NCBI GenBank assembly: GCA_911728455.2
Contig: OU452219.1
Coordinates: forward strand, 8,802,320 to 8,866,319
DNA: 64,000 bases
Reading direction: 5' to 3'
DNA from: Marthasterias glacialis
Lineage: Eukaryota > Echinodermata > Asteroidea > Forcipulatida > Asteriidae
The notes beneath the pieces were generated by a model, which was given only the letters and a program-made list of their open reading frames with translations, did no database searches and was not told the origin of the DNA. The position numbers and the translations under genes are program-made. Position 1 is the stretch's first letter. Each line of letters begins with the position of its first letter. Positions 1 through 13,198 of the stretch are shown here, piece by piece.

Positions 1-2130
1 AAACAATGATTTCGTGAATGTTCAGTAAAATTTTCACTAAAATTCAGTAAAATTTTCTACACACTTCGGTCACTAACACGAGAAACGTTTACTCCTATTT
101 TAAACATCTTAGTCGTTAAAACTTTACATGCCCCCCAAATGGTATCCCATCATTATCCAAACTTTGCCATTTTATTGCCAATGCATCCATTTAATCTGTA
201 AGATATCTTGGCCTACCGGTAAGCTTCCAAATTTATCTACAATGTTTTTTTTTACCAACAAACATTGTAACAACATTTTTGAAATAACTTAATTGTTTAA
301 AAAGCCCCAGCTCAACATTGGTAAGAGAGAGAGTAACATAAATGTTCACAGCTGGGACTTTAAGGCTTTTTTAAGGCGTTTAATTCCTTCCAACGACCCT
401 TGCTTTCCCTTCTCCCCATTTAACGCATGTTTGAATTTCGCCTATCCCTCCAATGAAGGTCCGGATTGGATCGAAAACGGCCACCCTCCCAATTCATACT
501 TGCATACATGGATTTTTTTAAACTGATAAAGTGATCCTTTAGCAGAACTAATTAGCAAAACTGAAACATTTTTCTCAGAAAACAAGAACAATTAGATTGC
601 TTTAATGTCCATAATTATGATATAAATGAAAAAATTCCATTACTTTAAAAAAAAAAATAGATATACAATCCTATACTACTCTGGCACGATCAAACTATAG
701 TAATTCCTCAACAACGTTTCATGTTTTGTGGACCTAGATTACATTTCGTCTGCATTGCAGTTCACAATGCATCCTTGTACCCCAATGACAGTCTTTTATA
801 TCTGATTATAGACCTAGCTAGAGAGATTTCAAACAAGATTTAGTGGTCGTAGCTCGAGTGATGCGGTTACAAAATCTACATTGCCTGTTCTCTCTAAACC
901 TAATAGAAATTCTGTGGATGCGATCGGATATAGAGCTGTATAAAGTAATAAGAGTCAAGCAAAACTTGAAGTCCATCTTTAGAAAAAAAAGGGATTTACT
1001 TCATGTGAATCAAGAACATCTCAGAGTTATGAAATTAAATTTAAAAAAAAGGCACGTTGCCTTCGGATTGGGCGCTTTTGTAAAAAGCTTTAGTTATGAA
1101 ATGAATATGGTTGGAAAGATATTTTACAAGTAGAACATAATGATTCACTAATGTCCCCTGAAATTGTGCGTTTAATTTTATGACAGAACACGTTCGTTCC
1201 GCCAATTTGTAGAACCCAATTTTTGACTCCACAAAATGGCGGGACCGTTCCGCTGGTTGTATTTCAGAGGGATATGTATGCTTTGTTGAGTCACTACTCA
1301 CTTATTATAACACACTGAAGGTGTTTTATTGCATGAACAATTCTCAAAAAGGATAAGGAGGAATTCCAAACAGGACATTTTTTAAGCGATCGGGGCAATG
1401 TTCCCCTTTGAGAACAAATTTTCTTTGAATTTATTGAGATAAAGTTGAATAACGTGGTAAATGGAGATTGTTTGCCATGCATAGGCCTATTGTCATACGT
1501 TTTTAGCTGTCACTGATCGCTCAATGTAGGCGTATATAGTAATATCCAGTAAGTTTGTTTCTTTATGTTCCCCCTTTGTTTTAATCATGTATTTTAAAAT
1601 ATTTTTGTAAAAATTTATTGCAATAGCAAAATAACAACAAAATAAGCATACAAAATGGGTGAAACTGTGGAAGGCCCATAGTCTGGCAGCAATATGCGCC
1701 ACCTCACCTTGTATTCCTTTCATGGTGTTGTATTATGCGTCGTCAACAAGTTCCACCAGATTTGATCATTCGGCGCCAGGAGTGTCATTTATGACAGACA
1801 TGGCGCATGATAAATATACACTAATAATAGTAATAATAGTAGTCATAATAATACTAATAATGATAAAGAAGCTTTTAAAGTCATGTGCCTTAAAATTGAT
1901 TTTTAATGTAGTTTTATTGTTGCTGTTTAATTGTTGTTGTGGTGGTTGTTTTTGTTGCTGCTGTTGTTGTTACATTCATATAAAAAAACACTGGGTCATA
2001 AAAGGGCCCTTAACGCACTGGCACGAGTCAGTACGCGACACATCAGAGACTGGAACATTCTGACGAGTTTGACCATCAGACCGAGAGAACAACCCACTAA
2101 GTAATATTCACTGATATTGTTTTTTTTCCC
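1..2130. other. Intergenic sequence without a supported gene
   Basis: No exon with convincing coding character and splice sites was found on either strand. At about 299-357 there is a fragment of a dispersed inverted-repeat element (shared words CCCCAGCTCAACATTGGTAA and AAATGTTCACAG) that is seen more completely at 13199-13562. An ATAATAATAGTAATAATAG-type triplet microsatellite lies near 1825-1865 and a TTG/TGC-rich triplet tract near 1917-1970. The open frames here are short and low in complexity. Confidence 0.6.
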
Positions 2131-2151
2131 CCGGCAATTTCAGGCCTTAGA

Positions 2152-2355
2152 ATGGGCGTTGTGTGTTCGTCGAGCGTCGCCGATCGGTCGGGAAAAGATG
2201 GCCGCATTCACAACATGCAAAAGAAACCCATCTCATCGTCACAACCGAACAAACGATCGCTGGTACCCGTCCTAGCGTACTCTACCCGAAGTGCCCAGAG
2301 TAGAAATAGAAGTCCACAGGTCAGACGATCGGGTAGAGGAACTCAGCAACTCTAG
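2152..2355 (+). CDS. Possible small N-terminally acylated protein, or first coding exon, unidentified
   Basis: The 67-codon frame starts MGVVCSSS. Gly2 with small residues at 5-6 fits an N-myristoylation signal, and Cys5 could be palmitoylated. The rest is basic and rich in Ser, Arg and Gln with no recognisable domain. A pyrimidine tract and CAG end eight bases before the ATG, so the start codon would sit just inside an exon preceded by a 5' UTR intron. The frame runs to a TAG stop. A CAG/GTCAGA donor-like site near 2318 means it could instead be the first coding exon of a longer gene. I do not recognise a family, and it could be a chance ORF. The acceptor and the acylation-type start are the only positive evidence. 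Confidence 0.35.
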   Translation: MGVVCSSSVADRSGKDGRIHNMQKKPISSSQPNKRSLVPVLAYSTRSAQSRNRSPQVRRSGRGTQQL

Positions 2356-2359
2356 AAAC

Positions 2360-5300
2360 CCAGTACTATAATGTGATTGTTTACAACCGAATCAAAGCAA
2401 GGTGGAAGAAAAACACGGATGCATCTTGGGGGAAAAGGGATACCAGATCTCCATGTGACTATGTGGCGGCCATGTTTATGAAGTATTCATGTGCCTTTTA
2501 GTTGCCAGGCTCCCGAGCTCTTCAGTGCCATCGTTTGATACCTAGGTATCGAAGGCAACGGTCAGCTAAATCAATGGTCAGCTTGGCACTAGAGAAAGGA
2601 ATGGAGTGATTTGCCTTTTCTTTAAAAGATGTTGCAGATCTGTGTAGACAGGTGAACACTTAAAATTGCATTCACGATATGGCAATAGTGGCATGGAGTA
2701 TAAATGGAACCGTTACCTCGTCTGTACAATAGATTCGTTAAGTAGGCCTTTAGTCACATACGAAAGATGCCTGAATCAGCCAAAAATAATGACAGTCAGA
2801 GATGGTTCCAACAACAATGCGTGAGGCTGTCAAATAACATTTTTGTATCCTCGGAAACACTGACAAATGCGCCGTGTCGTTGTCACGGTGAGACACAGCC
2901 CATGCTAACCTTCCAATCCACCAATAGTCATCTCAAAGGCCATTTAGATTCATCATTTTCCAGTCATTGTTGTTTTCTTTTTCACCGAACATAGAATATT
3001 TGTCTGAAAAACGTCAATGCCATGGGTAATGGTAATTGGCATACACATTTTTGAAGACATTTTAATAGAGGGAAATGGTTAGACTCCATTATACAACCTC
3101 AGTGATTTAGGTAGCTACTGCACAGTAATCAGTCAGACAGTCAATACACATTTTACACATCGTACGTATTCTCATGCAGTCGCGCATCTGTTTCCCCCCC
3201 ACTATGGGGAATTCGTTACGAGAAAAGGGAGTCCAACTTAGTTGTCAAACTTGTTCTTAATAACCAAGTGCCTTTTTGGTCTGGTGCAATACCAACATTT
3301 AAGATTCAACCCAAAATGCACCACAATGTGTTATTTTAGCACATACAAATAGGTAAGGTTTATATATGACCATCCTTCACAGGCTTCCCTGATTGTTACC
3401 GGAAGAACGTATGTGATGTTAGCTGTGTCCGAACAAGTGACTTTGGCTACGGGCTGTGGCCGTGGCAGCAGCGACGACGTTGAAGGAAACGCCTTTTCAG
3501 CACTCGGCTTCGGAAGCCGTCAGATTGATTGGACGCGGTCTTACTATGAATGATTGTAGGCAGTCAGTTGCAACTGTGACATCTTGGAGTTGCAGGGAAT
3601 CGCATCTGTACACAAGTAGCCATTAGAATCCAGAGTCTCGCTCGGGTAGGTTATTGTCTGTCACGAACCGTTCAGATTCTCGAGGTGAATTATGTACGGC
3701 ATTGGCTTAACTTTGCTAGAAATAATAATTCGTCTTTTTTTGCTATCTTGCGTCTTTGTAAGGGCACTCTTGTATTTTTTTTAAGCATATTCTGACATTT
3801 TATTCGTTTTCTCGCATGTTAGATTATCAGTTGCAAATGTTGCGTTTACTCAAACAAAAAATCAACTAATCAATAATCATTACGAAGAAGAAGAAGGACA
3901 AAATGTACATTTTCCAAAGATTTTAAAGCCACTCTCCATTCACACAATCTCACAGTTTCTAAACACGAATAGAGATGGAAACAGACCGCCCAAATTGATA
4001 CATTTCATAACCGTTTGAAGCACAACGATGTCCAACTTTGAGACGTTGTTTTCGGCCTAGGCAACGTGCCGCTACAATGCATATGAATGCCGGAATGCAC
4101 CCAAGCCTAACAAATCAGATTGAATAATTATACGTTTCAGATATTTCAGGTATGGTAAACTAAATTTAGAGCCAGCAGCCACGTTTGTTTCACCCCATCA
4201 CTATCACGAGGAGAATTCTGGATTTGAATAAAGTCATGATTGAACGACAAAGTGTTGGCAAATAATAATAAATTTAAAAAAAAAACTTACAATTTGGAAC
4301 GTACGTTGTTTTTTAGTCGCGGTATTTGCCGTAAAACAATAACTTGAATGCTTTATTTTGCGCACCTTGATCATCTCCATGGTTTGATTACTGTTTTGAT
4401 TGCGAGGCAGAAGGAACGTGGTTAACCATGACAACTGCAACGTAACAACAGCGAAGTTGGGGATCTTAGTATTCCCTGAGGGTCCCTCTTCAAAAATGGC
4501 GAGAATTATGCAAGGGTGGCGGGGGTAGAGACGGTGATGGGGCGGTGAACATTGTTTTATAATGTATACGTCGTCATGGTAACATTTATAGTTGGATTGC
4601 TTTGAAATGCAATCATCAGTCCTTACATAAAATTGTTATTTTCATATTGTCCGTTAATTGATTTTGTTCAATGTTTCTATTTTTGATGAATGAACTAATT
4701 TTTTTCTAAGTAACGTATAGGGATATTGTGTATTATTAAATTTGGTTACAATGTTGCACCACAACTAATTTTATAAAGGCAAGAAAATTGAAGTTCACTG
4801 GGATTTTGTTCATTGAAATTAAATCATGCTTCCAAAGCAAGTAGGGCATACAATGATACAATTGGACTGCATGTTTGAGTAAATCCTTTGTCGTCGTTAG
4901 TTGATAGGAGATGTCCAAAATTGATGAATTCGTCACAAGCATTTGAGCTTGGGAAACTTTTAAAAAATGTATAATTGAAACAGGCCAAAATTGACCATGA
5001 TTGTGCTAAAACTAAAACAGCCCATGAAAGATAAGATGTCATTCTCTTTTCTTGCATTGTTTACTGTTAATCATTTCTGATATGGAAGAAGAAATGAAAT
5101 TGTACTTAAATGAATATTGAACTGATGTCGTCAGATTTAAACAACTTGACGATGAATGTATTTCACTATATCGATACCAGTTGAGTTTTTATACTAATAC
5201 TCTTTTCCATAACGGTTATGTAATTTATATAGCCTTTACACAAAAATGTATAATACACACGCTGCATACAATATTTACATTTCAGTGGCATGCATGGTTT

Positions 5301-5740
5301 ATTTATATTTTCTATTAATGTCTGAGGACGATATAAATATTAGTTTATTTAAAAATACCAATCAGTAGCTGGTGTAAAAGTTGTAAAATATACAATAAGT
5401 GGGGCATATGACTTCAGTTTGGATTGCAGAGAGACACAATACTCCTTGAATGTTCGCTGCAAAGGATCATGCTTGGCCGTCATCTCACACAAAAAAAAAC
5501 ATTCACGTTGCTCCAATTTGATTCATTGTGCTTGATTTCATTAAATCCACAGTATGTAAATCAGCTTGAGTCGTTCTGTATTCTTGGATCATAAAAATGA
5601 TGACGTCCTTGAAGTAGTCTCTAAATAAAACGTTTTAAGAAGGGATTCATCCCCACCCCTCCCCGATCATTTTAAAAGTCATATAAGCCCCGATCTTTCA
5701 GAGGAAATATTTCCATCTGAATAGTCGAGGACTATAAGTA
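2360..5740. other. Intergenic sequence, nothing coding supported
   Basis: No supported exon was found. A short stretch near 3430-3485 (TGTCCGAACAAG followed by GGCTACGGGCTGTGGCCG) resembles one end of the GGCTACGGCTACGG inverted-repeat family seen more completely at 56509-56649. The remainder is AT-rich with mononucleotide runs. Confidence 0.5.
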
Positions 5741-5744
5741 AAAT

Positions 5745-6068
5745 GTTATAGGGGGGGGGGGGCACAAGGGGCGCACCATTTTTTCCAGGGGGGCACTTCT
5801 GGCAAATTAAAGCTATTTTCCGTTTCCATTTTTCTTTTTAACAAGCCCTTTTCAGTCCCCTTGTTTTGTCATTTACTTTCTTATATAAGCTAATTTGAAT
5901 AGTTTCAAATTTGAATAGTTTGTAAATAGTTTTAAGAACATTGAAATTATTACATAAAAGCTTATAAAATGTTACATAAAAAAAAGGGAAAAAAAGTTTT
6001 TTATATAAAAAGTCCAGATTTCAAATGGGGGTGTGACACAGACATCAATGGGGGTACGTGTCCCCATT
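5745..6068 (+). repeat. G-run-bounded dispersed repeat, copy A (degraded)
   Basis: Copy of a roughly 350-bp dispersed repeat also present at 17230-17600, 44007-44372 (minus) and 49735-50085. Shared landmarks in order are a G-run followed by GCACAAGGGG, CACTTCTGGC, AATTAAA, TTTCCGTTT, ACAAGCCCCTTTTC, AAAAGCTTATAAAATGTTAC, AAGTCCAGATTTCAAATGGGGG, ACATCA and a terminal CCCC tract. It carries no ORF. Confidence 0.7.
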
Positions 6069-6071
6069 TGA

Positions 6072-6266
6072 AAGGGCCCAATTTCATAGAGCTGCTTAAG
6101 CAGAGAACATGCTTAACAATTTGCTGCTTAGCAAAAATGAGCAGGATACCTGGCACAAATTGTACTTGTAACATGGTATTTTGGCTGGTAACGTTAGTTT
6201 GGTAAGCAAAATATTTTTTTTGCTTAGCTAGTTTTTGAGCTTAAGCAGCTCTTTGAAATAGGGCAA
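6072..6266. mobile_element. Short inverted-repeat element (MITE-like)
   Basis: The ends are imperfect inverted repeats: GGGCCCAATTTCATAGAGCT at the left, and GAGCTTAAGCAGCTCTTTGA followed by AATAGGGC at the right. The inside holds GCTTAGCAAAAATGAGCAGG and ATGGTATTTTGGCTG, which recur at 58157-58345; a related copy is at 57870-58136 and a fragment near 36030-36110. It is about 195 bp with no ORF, which fits a non-autonomous DNA transposon. Confidence 0.65.
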
Positions 6267-6825
6267 TGGACTTACGCCGCTGGACGTTTCGAATGTTTTT
6301 CGTATGCGCGTCTACAGTATGGCTATAAAGATCAAAAATACACGATTTACGGCAAAGTATTTAGTGAAACTCACAGATACAGCAACAGATCCAACCTGCG
6401 TGAAAGATTAACTCGTGGTTTCAGGGAAATTTCAAATCGGAGGAAGAAAAGTAATGGGACTATATGAAGCTGAAGCTGAATGAAAAACGATTAAATCAGC
6501 ACAATAGAGTGTATTATGAAGACACTTTCGTTTTGAAAAACATGGGGGATAGTCTAAGCTAACATATACAATGGTTCAATTTGAAACCGTTGGCTAAAGT
6601 ACTCACAAACCGTTGCACAGATCATAAAAAACAGACGTGTCTGAAACACCCGCTTTGGCAAAAGAGTTCCGACTATAGACCCCAAAAATAATATGCCGCG
6701 CGTGCAAAAAACAAATACAAAGTTTAGGCAAAAATATGATTGTGCAAACTGCAGCAATATCGTATACAAAAGCTACAACTACAAGCTGTACAGAAAAGTT
6801 TTTTGGTTTTTGCATTGTCTTTCTG

Positions 6826-6848
6826 GGTTTTTTTTTTTTTTTTTTTTT
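6826..6848. repeat. Mononucleotide T-run just downstream of the 6852 stop codon
   Basis: About 23 T on the plus strand, so an A-run starting four bases after the TGA of the minus-strand exon. It could be a simple repeat or the trace of a retrotransposed 3' end; see findings. Confidence 0.8.
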
Positions 6849-6851
6849 GTA

Positions 6852-7537
6852 TCACCGAGTCACGGTCTTTGACTTATTGATATCTTTCCTATTGTGCACC
6901 ATTCCTACTTGATCTTGCAGTGCCTGGGGTCCTACTCCCGTGTAGAATATGGGAACGTTCTCCCCTTTTTGTTCAACGACTTCACTGGGTGCTGAAGCGG
7001 TCAGGATCTTCTCTCGGGATCGGAGGAAGTACGGAGATTTAGGGAGGGGTGCCACGACCGGTAGCTCCAAGTCATTGTTATTGTTATTCTCGTTTTTTGG
7101 CAAGATTTCGGACGTTGAATTCGGTTGAGTATCGGCATTGTCGTGCTCCTTCACCGAATTGAGCGTGTGTATTTGATGCTTACGGTGATTTGAGAGTAAG
7201 CTCTGCTTGGCACGCAGGTGGGCCGGAGTGGCGATCTCGTCGATGTGATGTGTGAAACCACTCTTGTGCTTGTCTAAATTATCCAAGGACCGCTTAAATT
7301 GTCTCTTCTGTCGGTCTAAGACGGCCGTGCTGTACGCCCTCTCGCCGTCAATCCTTCTCATGACGCTGTTGAGACGGCTGCGTTCTACATCGTTCAGTAC
7401 GGAGACCCGTGACGCAGTGCGTCTCGTCTGCCGTACGATGTTCATGTATTTGGTGTAAGTGGCCGATTCTGATTTGCCGATATTGACACCACTCTCGCCG
7501 CTGAGGGCACATGCTTTTAGAGGGTCTAGATACGTAC
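6852..7537 (-). CDS. Terminal coding exon of an unidentified coiled-coil-like protein
   Basis: A 228-codon stretch read on the minus strand from a good acceptor (CTTTCTGATTTCCCCTTAG, ending at 7538) to a TGA at 6852-6854. It enters in a phase where two bases complete a codon begun in an upstream exon I could not locate. The N-terminal half is charged and Arg/Lys-rich with heptad-like spacing (NDVERSRLNSVMRRIDGER, then RQKRQFKRSLDNL), suggesting coiled coil or helix. The C-terminal half is low complexity, with a run of Asn and a proline segment (VVAPLPKSPYFLRSREK). I recognise no family and assign no function. The open frame continues upstream of the acceptor to 7631, but that part reads like intron. 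A T-run (A-run on the coding strand) begins a few bases beyond the stop. Confidence 0.6.
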
Positions 7538-7639
7538 CTAAGGGGAAATCAGAAAGGAAGATCAACAAAACAACGTTAACCATGGAATTGTTTTTTACAA
7601 GAAGAATATGGGACTTCGACAACCATAGCACGGGCGCGG

Positions 7640-10600
7640 CCCGGGGGCCCAGACATGCCTTCGGTTAATCTGACCGTACCTCCTACACGGTTAGGTTTTT
7701 TGAACCGGTGAACGTTCGGCAAAGGGGCTCCAAATGTGCTATTAATAACTCTGCCCTGTTTCTTGATACGTAATATTCATCCTCCCAAAAAAAAAAAAAA
7801 AAATGACAACAAAGTGACCTTCCACATATTCACAAAGAAAATGCCAACCTTTAAACCACAAATGAGGTTGGAAATGTTATAGGCCCACTTACAGAAAAAA
7901 AGAATAGTATCGTAGTGTATGGCAACGCATACACTTGGTTCTCTTTAGATCGGACCCTTGCTCTATGATCGGACGAACAATGGCCGACAAATCTCAGTAT
8001 CCAGTGTCCAAAGCGTGCAACAGAGCAGCAGAGTAATGATTTGAGCCATTTCTTGACAAGGAGAGTCGAGTCTCACCAACTCGAACAGGTCGTCTGATTA
8101 AATTTCTTGATTGACTCTTTACGCTTGGCAACAGAGAACATTCACGAGACAGACAGTACAAGACCACATAACCCATAGGCCTACCCTGTATCATCTTTGG
8201 CAACTGAAGAATGTCAAGAAAATGGAGACCAATCGCAGTTTTGCATGTCACTCTGAAGGCGTGCGAGCAATCCTAAGTTCACATAGTAACAACTCCGTTA
8301 ACTCCTGAGGGAGTTAAAGCCTGAAAATAACATTCACATCCAATCCAGAAATGACTGTAAATTAACGGTGAATCTTCTCCATTCCGTTTCCGGTAAACAA
8401 GTCAATTTAGTCGAAAACTACGAAGACTAAGGCTCTAACAGCCACTGACTGTCCACTGTAGTAGGCGCATCACGGAGTGCAGATATACATCACATTGTGT
8501 ACATGTATATCACTGTGTGAACAGCCTTGGATCACACAATTCAAGGGATTCTTTCTGGGTAACATCCATTATTCGGAGGCAAAGTTGTACGTAGCCTCTA
8601 TGGTGACGCAGACAATAACCGAAATGAGCTTACAGGACACTCGGCAGCGGCTTTAGTCGTACAATAGACCCCAAGACCTACAACTCGATCATCCATATCA
8701 AGAGTATGTTGTTCTCTATACTGAATAAATACCATACTCGACAAAACCACCGAGGCGAAACACCAACCAATATAAAGTGTGTCCAAATTAGTGCCAGGAG
8801 TCTTCCCGGGCAAAAAAGTCAATCAAGGCTTCAAGTCCGCGAGGTTTTTTCCTTTTAAGAACGATCTTTTTTTTTTGCAGTTCAAGAAGCCCACCTATAC
8901 GTGTTCGTCAATCTCTCTCATTCCTGCCGGCAGATGTTTCAATTTTTCTCACGGTATTGTTTATGTCTAGATCAACCAACAGCTTGAAAATGAACCCTTG
9001 TTAAACCTCGTTTTGTCTTGATGGGATTACTGATTACAACTATGGCAGTCTATTAGACACGTGCCCTCCTTCGAAAAACAACAAACAAACGAGCATCCGA
9101 ATTACCCGCAACAAATAAAAACAGTTTGGATTCGTCAGTTCATCTTATCGTTTAGTGAATTACATTACATAGAAGTTGATGAAAATAGTTAATCATTGTT
9201 CCAACCGTACGGAGGAACAATGTTTGCTTTCCTGGATTAACACATTGTGCATGGGGATGAATCACATAATCATGTTCCAACTGTATCAATGTATCCAAAT
9301 GAAGATTCTTTCTGGATATCAACTCTATATCGTTACAACATTTTTTAACAGACGACCTTATAAAATGCTTAAACCCAATTCTCCATATGGGCAAATGACA
9401 TCAACTACACAGGATGATTTGGCAAATTTAATTGAGGCTCAATTACATGCAAGATGTTCATTTTTTGCATTTGGACTATTTATAAACATGCGCCTGTCTT
9501 TCTAGTCCGTTCAAGGGTTTCGGTTGACAAAACTCTTTAAAACAGGCCCTACATTCTTAGATCCCCAAATCTACATCATGTTTTTTTACAATCCCATGAA
9601 ATTGGCCCTAGTTACGTCACTGATACCGTGGTATCATAATTGATGTTTGATTTTTTACGCGAATCTTTTGAACTGGGACCTATAAAAGATATTTAGACAG
9701 AGCAACACAACTGACATGTATGTAGGCCTGTCGTTGTGGTGTCAGCTCTACATCCATGTCTTTCAAACGAGAAAATCAAATTACTCTTGAAGTGATCTTA
9801 TGGCACAAACAGGTTTTTTACTTTCACTCACCCCTTGGTTTGGAAGTTGCATTGATGGAGTTGGCGCTATCATCTGATTTTGTTTCCATGGTGACACTCG
9901 TATGCTTCTCATACTTGGCCTACTCCATTGATTACATTCTATTGTGACTGCTGGGTGCTTTAACTGCGTGCAAAGAAAATGGTCCACAGTTTGAGGCAGA
10001 TTTATAGAACAACTTGCAAACACGCCGAAACCAGACTGCAATAAAAACCGGCTTGATATATAACAGGGCAACCAGGTCAATGAGAATGGCACCCCGTCCC
10101 TGCCAACGCGTATATACTTTAGGTAGCCATGGTTTCTGTACTTTTCATGGTAAAATGACCCAACCGAATGGAACGACCAGCGTTGTCATTCTGTTGCAGA
10201 GCTTTTACAATTTGTCGCTTTCACTTATTGTTATTCGGGTCGTCATGCAGGTTTAGGGCTAACCGTACACAATAACTTGCCGTATATGCTGTCGATACCC
10301 AAACATCAATTGTTGTCTGGATAAACACGATTGCTCAGTTCCAATTACAGTTGTCAAAGACCGTCACTGTAATTATTTTTTTTAAACCCCACAGGGCCCT
10401 AACCCGGTCGCAGTGAATCACAGGAGTGCAAGTTATAAACGGAGAAAACACGGCAGCAAAATAAAGAATATAGGAAGGGAAGGAAACGTAATTAATTTAC
10501 ATTGTAACATCCAGTATTACAAGTGAGCTATTTTTACACTCACACGGTGTATTCATTCCCTTTTTGTATAGTAAAAGGTGCATCAGCTAGAAAAATATAT

Positions 10601-13190
10601 CAAAAAATGACAAGTTGCCGGAAACACATGTGTGTAATCAAATGTGCGCTAGAAATAAATAAAAACGCAAGGCGGTCAAATCTGATTGTTTACCATGAAA
10701 ATCAATGCTAGAAAAAAGTAAACTTTTCTTGATAAAATCATCCAATAATTCGGGCACAAAAAATAGCTAACAGGTTAGCCCTACTGATGACTTTCACTAG
10801 TGTATAAGTTGGGCCTACAGATTACCGCAATGAAGAGTGTTGTTACTGTTGAAGGGCCTTGTCACATACTCAAGAGCAATTTTAGGCGGTCAACTTCACT
10901 GGACATAAATACTTTTTTTTCTACAGAGTACATGTATGTTCTCAATGTATCCCAAGATGTACCTAGAAATTGATATGTTACTTTTTTCAGATTGTCTTGA
11001 ATGTTACAGTTGGCTGTAAATTGCTTCGGATGACATGGCGGCTTGTAAGGCTAAACAACAGGTAACAACCATGCGGCTAGTAATCTTTCTTTAGTGATGG
11101 TTCTCATAAAGAACATGAGCTGACATAAACTGAAGAGTTGAAATAATGAAATTCGTTGTTATTGTCTAAATGCCACGACAGTAATTGCTCCTCAATGTTA
11201 ATATTAACACGGTAAAAACACTCGTTTCGTCCGCCATACCACTCTCGCAAAAACCCATAACTTGTCATAACTCCTGTATAGAGTTCTGAAGTCCATTGAG
11301 GGTACGAAGCGTCCAGGGTACGAAACGTCCAAAGTCACTTCGTACCTTGGTGAAGGTACGAAGTGACCAAGGTACGAAGTGGCAGAGGTACGAAGTGACC
11401 TGACACCAACTCTTTTACAGTAAAAGACGGGTATTTTCAACTTGAATCATAGTGGAATTCGCTCCAAATTTCACTCCAAAAAGGGTGATACACAGTGAGT
11501 TTGACTCTCAGTAGAGCCAAACTGACACCATTCGGGCGAGGGTGAAGTTTTAATGAACTCAATGTTTGTTTATGCCACGATGGAAGCACACGGTTTGGCC
11601 GGCTGCACACGAGCGATACGAGCTAATTACTGGATACGGTAACTTAATAAAATCAACACTGGGGTAGTATTATTAAATAACAACGAGTATTTCCAATGCG
11701 CCATTCCATCTCAAAGGCGCAAAGAATACAACATACAAGCAGCACTAGTAATCAAATGCAACTTAACAAAATAACAATACAGAATGACAATAATATACAA
11801 CAATATTGGAGTTACATGAAAGCTAATTTGAACAACGGAGTCTCGAGGGCAATTCCAAAGTTTTGTATACAGAAGAAAGACTTTTAATAATATGTGGCAA
11901 ATGACCGATCTCCCCATGAATTATTACTCTTTAGTACAACAAGAATACGGTAATGTGAAGAGCGAATACCATATAATAGGATTGTAATGCACTATCAAAT
12001 TAATATTATAATATGTGCTATGGAGAACAATGGATACAATGGCAAACAAGTACACAACAAGTAATTTGAACACAACACGAAAATGGACAGGTAGCCTACG
12101 GAGAGATTGCAACCCAGGTGTTACGTGTGTTCTATGATTTTTAAGTGTAACTATTTGAGGTCCTTACCTGTCGGTCATCAAGTTACGACGAAACCAATTT
12201 ACGTGTAGAGTTCACAAGCAGTTGTAATGTGCAGAAAGTATCCATAAGTTTATCCACAACACGGACTCTAATAAGTTTGTAACCAGGCCGTGAATGATGC
12301 TACAACGCAGACCAAAAAGAAAATCTACATTTTGTTTGCCTTCGCAGACTAAGTAATTCTTTGAACGATCGATATATGGCAGCACGAGTCGCAAAACGCT
12401 GAGTTGTATTTAAAAGAATAGTCATTGTAGAGTCAATAGGATTGTTACGCCTGACATCCTTGATGTGGAATTCATGACAAAAGAGGTATCAAAGGGGGGC
12501 CCGTTTATTTCACATTTATGACCTAGACAGCAAATACCTTCAGTCGCACGGTGAAAGTGACTATTTACCTGGTAACTAAGGGGTCCCGACGAGTGTTTTG
12601 TTTACTTAATAAAAAAAGAGAAAAAAAAAGTTGTTCCGAGCGTTGCTCCAAAAACCTAAAAATGTGATTCATTTCTAATGATTTTGTAGTCCTTAGGTCT
12701 AAATGTCTTCAAACTACCCCTTTCAAATTGTAGCCTTCAAAAGAAAACATCGAGTTCGAACTCCTCGCCAGTCCTCGCGGGTTCTTTCAACACGACTAGT
12801 TGAAAACGATGTGGCCACACAGCAACAGTTTTTTTAGTCACCATAGTCAGTCCGCATTTCTTTAACAAAAAGCTATATGCAAGGAGCCATATGGCGGACG
12901 ACTCTTTTTAGAGTGACAAACATGTATTTCCACCAGATTCAGAGTGAAATTCCCTCCACTTTCACTCAAAAAGAGTGGTAAAGAGTGCGTTTCACTCTCA
13001 AAAGAGCCAAACTGACACCACTCTGGCAAGCGAGTGAAATTTCACTCTTTTATTAGTTCACTACATTTAGTGAGTATACAAACAGACACCGTTCTTCGGA
13101 GCAACTTTACAACCCACCGGGGAAGCACAGTACATACACTCATCTTGGTTAATTTGCACCAGTGTTGTTGAAACTCCTGTATCATATAAT
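7640..13190. other. Intergenic (or upstream intron of the 6852-7537 gene), no further exon found
   Basis: Both strands were read for an exon that could feed the acceptor at 7538; none was convincing. The ORFs at 7994-8251 (-) and 9176-9505 (+) lack coding character and splice context. The stretch holds a GTACGAAG-rich repeat (11260-11405), and at 11447-11560 and 12920-13050 two copies of a repeat containing GAGCCAAACTGACACCA. Confidence 0.45.
11260..11405 (-). repeat. GTACGAAGTGAC repeat, minus-oriented copy
   Basis: A block of about 146 bp containing several copies of GGTACGAAGTGAC / GTCACTTCGTACC in both orientations, bounded by ACTTGTCATAACTCCTGTAT at one side and CTGACACC at the other. 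The reverse complement of the same block is at 31092-31222 in GCHFR intron 1. This copy carries one extra GGTACGAAGTGGC unit. Confidence 0.8.
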
Positions 13191-13198
13191 GGTATGTT

